In this document: positions 1 through 10,900 of the stretch, piece after piece | Layout of the letters: each line of letters starts with the position of its first letter | Position numbering within the stretch: the stretch's first letter is position 1 | Position numbers and translations under genes: made by a program | Notes under the pieces: generated by a model | Told to the model about the DNA's origin: nothing | Seen by the model: the letters and a program-made list of their open reading frames with translations, nothing else | Databases searched by the model: none | Assembly: GCA_034401795.1 (NCBI GenBank) | Contig: CM067373.1 | Location: 44,281,914 to 44,345,913 of the forward strand | Direction of reading: 5' to 3' | From: Chaetoderma sp. LZ-2023a | Lineage: Eukaryota; Mollusca; Caudofoveata; Chaetodermatida; Chaetodermatidae | Length of the DNA: 64,000 nt

Positions 1-124
1 TTTGGTGATTAAAGGGCTAAGTAGTAAGGCAGGAAAATTAAATGTCCACTAGAAGCGTCTATTATTAGCGCAAGTGCTGTTAGTCAAGGTGTATATATAG
101 AGGTCCTTTCAGACTAACCCTATA

Positions 125-310
125 CTGGTCAAGCCGGTCAAAACCAGCATCTGCAGTGGTCCTGAGAAATGTCCATTTGCAGACCAAGAGAAGAATATTT
201 TGAAAATTTACCACTGGACTGGCGCGATAACCATGACAGTCACTCCAGTGGTAAATTTTCAAAAAGAGTCTTCCCTAGGCCTGCAAATGGACATTTTCCA
301 TGAGAAAATC
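125..310. repeat. Hairpin element, family A
   Basis: Inverted arms around a CCACTGGA / TCCAGTGG core. The left arm reads TGTCCATTTGCAGACCAAGAG and the right arm TGCAAATGGACATT. This is the reference form of a palindromic family with more than 15 copies in the window. No coding capacity; MITE-like by structure. Confidence 0.75.
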
Positions 311-600
311 TATTTTTTAAAAACAAATTCAAGTGTTAAAGATTAGATATAAAATTGTGATCCTCTCAGATGTCTACTAGTGTTATGTCACAAGCATGCT
401 GTGATATCTGCAATATAGATCAACAACACAGATACGTCAGCAAAATGAACTGACACAGGAGCTACAGAAACAGGACATGGTTAGAAAAAGCTACCACGGC
501 GACTCATACAACTGATGATGCACAGCGTACTAATAACAATTTAATAGATATCTTCAGAGAAATTAAATTCACACACAAATCACCATAGCAATCATTTCAT
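311..600. other. Unassigned sequence
   Basis: No ORF, exon or clear repeat is visible in these ~290 bases. Confidence 0.5.
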
Positions 601-935
601 AACAGGTTGTCACTACCTGTTAATCCTCTTACTGACAAATCTCTGAAAATGTAAATTGTTTACAATTTATAGCATATTCTGTTGAATATTTTGAACTTAA
701 TTTGACACAATAATTTCATAATATTCAACAGTTTTCTTGTTTGTTTGCCCTCAGATTGAGATATGGGGAATTTATAAGTGAGAGTTCCATGTATCTCATT
801 TTCAAGGCAACTATACAGGAAAACTGTCAAATATTTTGAAATTAATTTGACTGGAAGCCATTGCTAGGCAGCAACCACTTCTATCCAAATTAATTTCAAA
901 ATATTCAACAGAATAAGGTGTATATCGTCAAGAAT
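600..935. repeat. Two foldback elements, family C
   Basis: Two adjacent copies with arms built from GTTGAATATTTTGAA and AATATTCAACAG. The flanking text includes CAGATTGAGATATGGGGAAT. The arms resemble family B, so the two families may share an origin. Confidence 0.65.
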
Positions 936-1008
936 ATTTGTTTTCAGGGATTGGTCAGTGAAATGGGTAAAACACTGCAAATATTAGAGAAGAACATGTC
1001 ATAGATCA

Positions 1009-3020
1009 GGATGTATCCTGGCAGTATAGCTTTTGGATGCACATGCCGCGTATCCTGGCAGTATACCTTTGGGATGCATGTGCCGCATATCCTGGCAGCA
1101 TAGCGTTTGGACACAAGCGCTGCGTATCCTGGCAGTATACCTCTTGGATGCACTTTCCGCGTATCCTGGCAGTATACCTTTTGGAAGCACGCGCTGCGTA
1201 TCCTGGCAGTATGCCTTTTGGATACATGTGCAGTGTATCCTGGCAGTATGCCTTTTGGATGCACGTGCCGCATATCCTGGCAGTATGCCTTTTGGATAGA
1301 CATGCCGCGTATCCTGGCAGTATGCCTTTTGGATGCACGTGCCGCATATCCTGGCAGTATGCCTTTTGGATGAACGTGCCGCGTATCCTGGCAGTATGCC
1401 TTTTGGATGCATGTGCCGCGTATCCTGGCAGTATACCTTTTGGATGCACACGCCGCGTATCCTGGCAGTATACCTTTTGGAAGCACGCGCCGCGTATCCT
1501 GGCAGTATGCCTTTTGGATACATGTGCAGTGTATCCTGGCAGTATGCCTTTTGGATGCACGTGCCGCATATCCTGGCAGTATGCCTTTTGGATAGACATG
1601 CCGCGTATCCTGGCAGTATGCCTTTTGGATGCACATGCCGCGTATCCTGGCAGTATGCCATTTGGATGCACGTGCCGCGTATCCTAGCAGTATACCTTTT
1701 GGATGCACGTTCCACGTATCCTGGCAGCATAGCTTTTGGATGCACGCGCCGCGTATCCTGGCAGTATGCCTTTTGGATACATGCGCCGCGTATCCTGGCA
1801 GTATGCCTTTTGGATACACGCGCCACGTATCCTGGCAGTATACCTTTGGGATGCATGCGCCGCGTATCCTGGCAGTATGCCTTTTGGATACACGCGCCAC
1901 ATATCCTGGCAGTATACCTTTGGGATGCATGTGCCGCATATCCTGGCAGCATAGCGTTTGGACACACGCGCTGCGTATCCTGGCAGTATACCTCTTGGAT
2001 GCACTCGCCGCGTATCCTGGCAGTATACCTTTTCGAAGCATGCGCCGCGTATCCTGGCAGTATGCCTTTTGGATACATGTGCAGTGTATCCTGGCAGTAT
2101 GCCTTTTGGATGCACGTGCCGCATATCCTGGCAGTATGCCTTTTGGATGCACATGCCGCATATCCTGGCAATATGCCTTTTGGATGAACGTGCCGCATAT
2201 CCTGGCAATATGCCTTTTGGATGAACGTGCCGTGTATCCTGGCAGTATGCCTTTTGGATGCATTTGCCGCATATCCTGGCAGTATGCCTTTTGGATGCAC
2301 GTGCCGCGTATCCTGGCAGTATACCTTTTGGAGGCACATGCCGCATATCCTGGCAGTATACCTTTGGGATGCACACGCCGCGTATCCTGGCAGCATAGCT
2401 TTGGGATGCATGTGCCGCGCATCCTGGCAGTATACCTTTTTGGATGCACGTGACGCGCATGCAGCATAGCTTTTGGATGCACACGCCACCTATCCTGGCA
2501 GCATAGCTTTTGGATGCATGCGCCACATATCCTAGCAATATACCTTTTGGATGCATGCGCCGCATATCCTAGCAATATACCTTTTGGATGCATGCGCCAC
2601 GTATCCTGGCAGCATAGCTTTTGGATGCACGCGTCGCGTATCCTGGCAGTATACCTTTTGGATGCACGCGCCGCGTATCCTGGCAGTATACCTTTTGGAT
2701 GCACGTGCCGCGTATCCTGGCAGCATAGCTTTTGGATGCCCGCGTCGCGTATCCTGGCAGTATACCTTTTGGATGCACGTGCCGCGTATCCTGGCAGTAT
2801 GCCTTTTGGATGCACGCGTCGCGTATCCTGGCAGCATAGCTTTTGGACGCACGCGTCGCGTATCCTGGCAGTATACCTTTTGGATGCACGTGCCGCGTAT
2901 CCTGGCAGCATAGCTTTTGGATGCACGTGCCGCGTATCCTGGCAGCATAGCTTTTGGATGCACGCGCCACGTATCCTGGCAGTTTACCTTTTGGATGCAC
3001 GTGTCGCGTATCCTGGAAGT
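1009..3020. repeat. 36-bp minisatellite, about 55 copies
   Basis: Tandem repeat of a 36-base unit beginning TATCCTGGCAGTATGCCTTT and ending GCACGTGCCGCG. Because 36 is divisible by three, several frames stay open on both strands (up to 660 codons). These ORFs carry only the repeat and no domain, so they are not called genes. Variants CATAGCTTTTGG and TATACCTTTTGG alternate along the array. Confidence 0.95.
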
Positions 3021-3184
3021 AGAGCTTTTCACCCACCCCAACGTTATACTGAGCATGCTTGTACATAAAGCCACAAAAAAATACAGTAAACACACACATA
3101 CGATATAAATAAAACCTTTACAAATAAGCAGCGATGGCCTATTAAAGCAGTGATGGTGGTCCGTTATTAAAACATATGGTTAAA

Positions 3185-3776
3185 AAGACTGTCACACATG
3201 ACCACTTGGTGAGATAAACAGGACATTAAGGGTGGACTATGGAAGACGGACAGATAGACACATGACCACTTGGTGATTTAAACGGGACATTAAGGGTGGA
3301 CTATGGAAGACGGACAGATAGACACATGACCACTTGGTGAGATAAACAGGACATTAAGGGTGGACTATGGAAGACGGACAGATAGACACATGACCACTTG
3401 GTGATTTAAACGGGACATTAAGGGTGGACTATGGAAGACGGACAGATAGACACATGACCACTTGGTGATTTAAACAGGACATTAAGGGTGGACTATGGAA
3501 GACGGACAGATAGACACATGACCACTTGGTGATTTAAACGGGACATTAAGGGTGGACTATGGAAGACGGACAGATAGACACATGACCACTTGGTGATTTA
3601 AACGGGACATTAAGGGTGGACTATGGAAGACGGACAGATAGACACTTGACCACTTGGTGATTTAAACGGGACATTAAGGGTGGACTATGGAAGACGGACA
3701 GATAGACACATGACCACTTGGTGATTTAAACGGGACATTAAGGGTGGACTATTGAAGACGGACAGATAGACACATG
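3185..3776. repeat. 64-bp minisatellite, about 9 copies
   Basis: Near-identical units containing ACATGACCACTTGGTGATTT, GGACATTAAGGGTGGACTAT and GGAAGACGGACAGATAG. Two sub-variants (gagataaacagg and gatttaaacggg) alternate at the start of the array. Confidence 0.95.
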
Positions 3777-3870
3777 GCCATGTAGATGGACATGTTGTCA
3801 TCACCATAGTTCTGAGTAAAAAAATCAGTTGAACGAAAACATATAAACATTATCATGCAAATAAAGACAA

Positions 3871-4186
3871 TGGACCCTTCCAGTTTTAGCTATGCCCCAC
3901 CCATCTTTAGCTAAGCTCCACCCAGACCTCACTCATGTTGGGATTGATCGTCTCTGAACACCCTGACTATCAATTTCCAGAAAATTATACAAGTTGTTGA
4001 ATATTTTGAAACTAATTTGACTGGGTGCGCCCAATTCAATCAACAACGCTTAGTCCGTCACCAATTAAGCATGCATGACGAACTTATCTACGTCATTCAT
4101 GACATCCTTGATTATGATGTCATCCTTCACGTCACGTAGTTGATTATGACATCATATAATGGATGGATAAACTGGAAAGGTCCATT
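3871..4186. repeat. Family B inverted-repeat element
   Basis: Begins TGGACCCTTCCAGTTTTAGC and ends AAACTGGAAAGGTCCA, giving terminal inverted repeats of about 15 bases. The inside carries GTTGAATATTTTGAAACTAA, but the second arm of the inner hairpin is missing in this copy. Confidence 0.7.
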
Positions 4187-4189
4187 ATG

Positions 4190-5020
4190 TAAGTTAATTG
4201 TTTGTAGTTTTGATACACATCAATACCTGTGCACAGGTGAGGTAAAGAATCTAAGCTCTGAGTGCGTCTTAAAGGAGGACTCTCATCTAGTGCAGCAAAA
4301 CAACACATTTGTGCAACAACAGCAAACATGCAAAGATAACGCAATTTTATGTCATACATTCCATGTCTAAGTTTCTTATATAAGTACAATGAAAGCTAAA
4401 ATAACCTCAGTAGCAAAGTAAACACCAAATTGAATTTAAATGCATCCCTGACTAATAAGATATTTTCCAGCAACTTATAACTCAGTGTTATTGTAATAGA
4501 AGAAATTCATATTACTAATTGACCTTACTAAAAATGTTAATCAGTAAAATCAAAGGAAAATATTAAACGAATTATTTAAAAATATAAATTGGTCACGGTT
4601 CAAGTCTTATTTACACAGCATAGTTTTTAATATTATTAGAGTTTAATCATTTCAGCAACTATTTATTAATTACAAGTAATTACAGCTACAAAATGTCGTC
4701 AAAATATTACAAGTAATTATAGCTACAAAATGTGGTTAAAACATTACAAGCAAAATGAAGACTTTAGTCTTTATTTTTAACTACTGTAACTAATATTGTA
4801 AAGTAAGTGAGAAAGTTAGAAGAGAAACACAAATATTACAATTACTGAAGACAACAGCAACTAGAAAATGTAGTTTGACTCAGAGGGCCGCGCCCCCCCC
4901 CCAACCTCTACCACCCACCACACCCCCACTGAACATACCTTTTGTCTATGTAGTAGTTAGCAATTTTATTCAAAGCATTCATATTATTAAAAAACCCATT
5001 AAAAACAAGTTTCATTAAAA
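4190..5020. other. AT-rich sequence without a gene
   Basis: AT-rich. A phrase ending TATAGCTACAAAATG recurs at about 4680-4740. A C-run and CCACCC-rich stretch lies at 4893-4925. No supported exon. Confidence 0.5.
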
Positions 5021-5625
5021 TATCTGTAGTGTTTCTGTATGATATGCTGTTTACAGGAACATTGACAAAAATCGTGAGTTTTTGCATTAAGAAGACAATT
5101 TTCACCAAAAGTCTTGAACCTATAAAGGTGAATCCTTCAAAAGGCACATCTACCCATCATAAAGAAGCCACCTACCAAGTTCCCTTAAATTATCTTAAGC
5201 GATGCTGTATGATATGGTGTTTACAAGAAAATTTACAAAAATCGTGAGTTTTTGCATCAAAAAGCCAATTTTCACCAAGCATCTTGGACCTATAAAGGTG
5301 ACTCATTGAAAAGGCACATCTACCCATCATAAAGAAGCCACCGGCAAAGTTTCATTAAATTATTTTAAGTGATTCTATATGATATGATGTTTACGAGAGC
5401 ATTGACAAAAATCTGGATCTTTTGCATTAAAAAGTAAATTTACACCCAAAATCTAGGACCTATAAAGGTGAATCACTGAAAAGGCACATCCACCCATCAT
5501 AAAGAAGCCACCTGTCAAGTTTCATTAAATTATTTTAAGCCAATCTGTATGATATGATGTTTACGAGATATTGTGGACAGACAGACAGACAGACAGATGG
5601 ACAGATAGATGGACAGACGCAGTGA
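5020..5625. repeat. ~170-bp repeat, 3-4 copies, ending in CAGA microsatellite
   Basis: Units share GATATGATGTTTACGAGA, AGGACCTATAAAGGTGAATC and CATCATAAAGAAGCCACC. The block ends in a CAGACAGA tetranucleotide run at 5576-5600, a design common in small invertebrate Helitron-like or pearl-type elements. The class is inferred. Confidence 0.7.
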
Positions 5626-5831
5626 TTGCTTTAAGGCTTCCCTAATTAAGTGATTATCTTTACATGAACAATGTATTTTAGAATCAGTAGTTAGCAAGAA
5701 ACCCATTTGGCCGTTTTACAATCTGAGTAGTTTCAATCTATTCTACTTACCCAGTACAAAGTGTCAGTTTTATGCAGGTAATTATCAATTAGCATGTTAG
5801 ATGTTAAGTACGCATTGTTCCCGTCACTCCT

Positions 5832-6066
5832 TAACCCTTTGATGTTCACACCGGCCCAAACCGTCCTCTGCTATGGTCTTGTGGAATGTCCATTTACAGG
5901 CTATGAGAACGCGCAAGTTTTGAAAATTTACCACTAGGAATGACTAGCTCGATAACTGAGCCAGTGATAAATTTTCAAAAAGTGTATTCTCTTGGCCTGG
6001 AACTGGACATTCAATAAGAAAATATTTAAATTTTTTTTGGACCAAATTTGACCATTAAAGGATTAA
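5832..6066. repeat. Hairpin element, family A
   Basis: Diverged copy bounded by TTAACCCTTTGATG and GACCATTAAAGGATTAA, with arms meeting at CTCGATAACTGAGCCAG. Confidence 0.7.
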
Positions 6067-6198
6067 ATGTAAGATTGTAGTGAATTCATGTCTGGTCGTC
6101 TGTCTGTCTGTCTGTTCATCCATGTATCTCAGAAAATACTGATTAGATTTGAGTCATACAAGACAGCTTGTTACCCGAATCTTGAATTTCCATATTTA

Positions 6199-6350
6199 AC
6201 CCTATAACACTCATATTAGCCAAAAAACGGCTTTTACAGTGGTCTTGAGAAATGTCGATTAATCAAGCCAGTCATTCCAATGATAAATTTTCAAAAACAG
6301 TCTTCTCTTGGTCTGCAAATTGACATTTTGATATCAATGTTCTATCTTTT
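6199..6350. repeat. Hairpin element, family A, partial
   Basis: Left end TTAACCCTATAACACTCAT is present. The central arms are shortened and the right arm stops after GTCTGCAAATTGACATTT. Confidence 0.6.
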
Positions 6351-6755
6351 ACTGTGTCAATATAAAAAAAATCTGGCGTACATTTTTAAACAATTTCGGT
6401 GGAAGATGTTGCTTTCTCCGACGGCACTATCTCCCACCAAATTTGTTTAAAATGAGTTAAAATTGTTCATCTGTTAATTTAATTTGAAAATTTAAAGTTT
6501 TGACACCAGAGTGATAAGGGTTAAATCACTGGATTGAGATAAGATCAAATTCCAGATCTATGGACATCTCCGACATTACAGATCCAATTTGACTCAAACG
6601 TTAACACAAGAAAGGTCGTTACGGTACATTAGGATTTGCAATCTTTAGGTCACAATCTGGATTTAAAAAGCTGGATCTGGGTTCTGATCATATTCAAGAT
6701 TTTTTAAATCTAAAAAAAATTCGAAACATTCTGAAAACTCTGATTGCAGTTGTTT
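6351..6755. other. Unassigned sequence
   Basis: No exon found. CTGGATC/AGATCCAATTT phrases suggest an eroded repeat. Confidence 0.4.
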
Positions 6756-6990
6756 AACCGTTTAATGGTCATGCCAGCCCAAACTGACCTCTGCAGTGGT
6801 CATGTCGATGGCCATTTATAGGGCAAAGGAACATTTTTGAAAGTCTACCACAGGAATGACTGGCTCGATAACCAATCTAGTCGTTTGAGTGGTAAATTTT
6901 CAAAATCCAGCCTCCTCTTATGTTCTAAATGGACATGCACTATGCAACAATCTCATTTTTCTTCACCAATCCTGACTTTTCAAGGGTTAA
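6756..6990. repeat. Hairpin element, family A
   Basis: Starts TTTAACCGTTTAATGGTCAT and ends TTTTCAAGGGTTAAG. The arms are diverged (about one mismatch per six bases by eye). Confidence 0.65.
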
Positions 6991-7126
6991 GAAACAATTT
7001 ATCTTATTTTATCATGCGGTTAGTCTTGTGGCAAATATATAATTATATATATATATATGGAATGACAACACCAGGCACATAACAATCACTAACAAAAATA
7101 CCAAAAAAATCTTTGAAAACCTTGCG

Positions 7127-7460
7127 AATGGATGAATCCACTTATAGCTATGCCACGCCCATCTTTAGCTAAGTTCCATCCATGCCTTAGCACGTGTTTG
7201 GATAGATCAAACCCTGTTGACTATTTTGAAACTAATTTGACTGGGTGTTGTTGCTGCCTATGCAAATTAGTTTCAAATTATTCAACAGAATGTTTATTGA
7301 ATTATAGACATAAAAATCTTACAACTGAAGGCCTATTAAGCGTTCATGATGCACTTAGATACTCCATCACTATGCAATTGATTGTGATGTCGGCCTACGT
7401 GTGACATACTTGATAATGGTGTAATATACTTGATCGACAGATTCATTAATTATATGTCCT
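7127..7460. repeat. Family B element, degraded
   Basis: Carries TATAGCTATGCCACGCCCAT, the inner arms TTTTGAAACTAATTTGACTG and CAAATTAGTTTCAAA, and the trailing GTGATGTCGGCCTACGTG. Its outer inverted repeats are eroded. Confidence 0.6.
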
Positions 7461-7852
7461 GAAAAACAATCTCTTTCACAGTTAGATGTGTCAAGTTATT
7501 ATTAATTTTATCCCATATCATTCACCAGGTAAAGTTATCCTCTAAGATATGCTCTAACCATTCGGTTAAAGAATAATTATTTCACATAATAGGGAGAGCG
7601 CCCCATCTATGATTCAAATCTAATCACTGCTAGTTTTCTGTTATCTCAGATATGATCAGGAGAAACTGATGCAGAATATAAATTACAAATCCTTTTTAAA
7701 TATCATGCAAATGTACATGAGTGCTTATAATAGTGGAGTTAGTTCCCTTATCCACCAGGCGGATACAGAATTTGCAGAAGTGAGGGTGAAATGGGTGTGC
7801 ATTAGGCAGGATATCCCACGTAGATCCGTTCCTGTTATGTAAAGACCCTTAC

Positions 7853-7998
7853 CTGCTTTGGTACTGTCATCAAATGATCCACCCTCGCTGTAGTTAGCGT
7901 CATTGTAGCCGTCATCGCGCTCGTCGTCGTCATCATCATGGCGTATGTTCTCTCTGTTCATGTGGTGCTCTAAAGCTGATAGCTGTACTCGTCTTTCT
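7853..7998 (-). CDS. RyR: RyR exon 20 of window (divergent acidic region)
   Basis: Encodes [19 protein letters not shown], then an acidic run with [20 protein letters not shown] and FDDSTKA. The acceptor is TTGCACAG and the donor GCAG/GTAAGG. Phase continues from exon 19 and no stop occurs in 146 bases. It corresponds to the poorly conserved region after SPRY2, so homology alone is weak and the call rests on phase and splice sites. No further exon could be found down to position 1. Confidence 0.85.
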
Positions 7999-10900
7999 CT
8001 GTGCAAACACATGATCAGTTAGTGAACAACAGTGAATCACATGACCATTCTGTTCACGCAGTCAATCACATGATCACTCAGTTCACATAAGGAACCACAC
8101 ACAGTCAAGTTATCTTGAATGAATACTACTCACAAGTCAGCGGTCTAGCCAATTGTCTTTTCAGTGAAGATTATCTAATATTAGGCGCAAACGAATTTAG
8201 GTAGAGTTACACAGATAAGTTAATATTGTAGCATTTGGCTAACAAATTTGAAAATGATGCCGATGATTGGGTGTGTGTCATAAACTATTGGAAGTAAGTA
8301 TACTTCAAACACACTATTTGAAATTTCTGGTTAATAGCTCAGAAATAACTTAAATTGTTTCGCAAACAAAATAAAATGTACTGTTGAATAATTGATTGGA
8401 TTGGAAGACATTGCTGAGTAATTATGTTTCCAATAATCACAAGAACATTTGTTATATCCCATTCCAAATTGTATTAACTAGTTACGGTTTTCTTATTTAT
8501 GAGCTGTACTGTAACTTACTGACAAATTAACCCTCTAAGTTTAATCATTGAAAGTCCAGGGTCTCGATTTCAAGACAAGTATACAGGACCACTGTTGAAT
8601 ATTTTAATAACTAATTTGAATGGAACCTGTTGCTGTAATAGGCAGCAAACAGCTTTCGGTCAACCTATTTAAAAAATATTCACTAGAATATTCTTTACAT
8701 GATAAAAGAATTTGTGGCTTCTGGTCTATACGGGTTGATGAGTTAGGGAAAGAGGGCAGTAGGGAGTGAGGGAGGGGAGGGGAGGTAGGAGAGGGATGGG
8801 TGGCGAGGTGAGGGAGGAGAGGGATGGGTGGCGAGGTGAGGGCGGGAGGGAGGAATGGTGGGGAGGGGAAAGAGATGGGTGGGGACGGGGAGGGAGGGAG
8901 GTGAGGGAGGGGCAGGGAGAGGGAGAGAGGGGGCAAGGGATGGGAGGAAGCAAGGGAGGGAGAGGGAAGGAGGAAGGGAGCAAGGGAGAGGGAGGCAGCA
9001 AGGGAGGGAGGGCGGGAGGGAGCATGCCAGAGAATAAATAAGTGATGACAGTAAAGAATTGCTGTGATGCTGTGACCTGTAGAGATTTGAGAATGAAGTA
9101 TTTTCCTTGTTTTACCTTTGGAAGAATCTATCGTGACACTTGACGGGCAGAGAGAGGCGCATATACTCAAGCCGCACCTTCTCCAGTGTGCCGAAAGCTT
9201 TTGACATCACCTTCAAACACGGCGTCACATTGGCTCTAAACAAAAAGTCTTATAGTTATTAAAATCAGATTAAAAACATATCAGAAATTATAACTTTGCA
9301 AAAATCACAACACGTATAAATGAATAGGTAATTAAGGTAACATGTCTTAAGTGACCCACTTATGGAGCCATAGTCTGTCTAAAGCGACCACTTTATAGAG
9401 CCACAGTTAAACTTTTCTTACATGACCACCTTAGTCACAGTTAATGACTCCTGGTTTCTTAACCCTTTAATGGTCAAGCCAGCCAAAACTGGCCTTGCAG
9501 TGGTCTCAAAGAATTTCCATTTGTAGGCCAAGAGAGGACTATTTTAGAAAATATACCGCTAGTATGCCTGGCTCGTCAATCCAGAGGTAAATTTTCAAAA
9601 ATAGTCCTCTCTCGGCCTACAAATGGACATTCTATAAGCAAATATTTTGATTTTTGATAGTGGCTCTTTATAAGAGGGTCTTTCAACCACAGTCTTAAAG
9701 AACCACAATCATTTGTAAGTGAAACTAGGCTCTCTCTCTCTCCCTCCCTCCCTCCATCCATCCATCCATCCCCTTATGAAATAAACAATCTTTTTAAAGG
9801 ATATGTAATATTTAGCCAGTCACATCTAATATCACTTCCATGATGAGGTTTTTGAGGTATACATTAAACATAGTCATAAGGCAGCGAAAATTTGTATCGT
9901 AAAATTGTGTTGAATTCTTATGGTATTGTCTCAGTTTTAGAGAATGAATTTCGACTTTTTCTTGAAATATACCTAACATAACTCCACACCCGTTCTCAGA
10001 GATGCTGGTTTGGAATTTGTTATCATCCTAATAGAAGCCTAGGCTACTACAAGGAGAAATATGGCAGTCTTCTCTTGCCCAGCAAATGGACATTGCTCAA
10101 GCCCACTGCAGAGGATGTTTTTTGCTGCCTTGACCATTAAAGACAACTTTGACTGAATTGGACAGGTAAATGAGTAAAGCAATTAGACTTACCCGCCAGG
10201 TATTCTTGACACTTGTAGTCTTGGATGGTTGTTATTATCAAGTGGCTCAAATATTGGCAGTTCTTTACCATACCACAGGCTCATATTTCTTGTCATATTT
10301 CTGAAATAAACCAAGAATCATTTTTTCAACAAGGTATATATTTGCAGTCAATATATAGTATATAAGAACTATGGATTTATAAATCTACTAAGTCAGAACA
10401 TATATCAGAGAGCATTTTACCCACCACCCACTCCAGCCCAGCCCTCTATGATCTGACACTGTCCACAACAACGGAATCTTGATCTGATCTATTGATCCAT
10501 GCTGCACTGACCAATATGACCTTCTTTACTGAAGACATATTCTGTGAAAAATTTGAAAGTATTTTTTACTGGAACCGGCTATTGGAGAGAAATTGTTTCC
10601 AATATTCCTGCTATTGGAGAGAAATTGTTTCCAATATTTTCAATATCTTACAAGCATTGATGATCACCATAAGCATAACCGTTGACATTTTTTACTTTCT
10701 TACGTTACTAAGTTTCTTTGCTTTGCCAAGGGCACTTTGAAGGTTAGGTGTAGTGAAGATATATTCACACGATTGTCCAGAAGCACAAAGTCACTAATAT
10801 GGTCACCATAAGCTTGACCTCTTGACATGTATATTTTGATGCTAGTATGCATATATGTACGCAACGCATAGGTGCAGAATGCATAAATCCATTTTCTCAG

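Noticed and set aside
944..2926. 660-codon open frame and several others on both strands over the 36-bp repeat
   Set aside because: The repeat length is a multiple of three, so a stop-free unit is open in many frames at once. There is no domain, no splice context and no coding bias.
4908..5147. 79-codon minus-strand frame as a further RyR exon
   Set aside because: It lies in the ~170-bp repeat, shows no RyR similarity and has no phase-compatible splice sites.
8604..9170. Pro/Ser-rich 188-codon frame on the minus strand and Gly/Arg-rich frames on plus
   Set aside because: Compositional artefacts of the polypurine tract. Part of the frame overlaps RyR exon 19 in the wrong frame.
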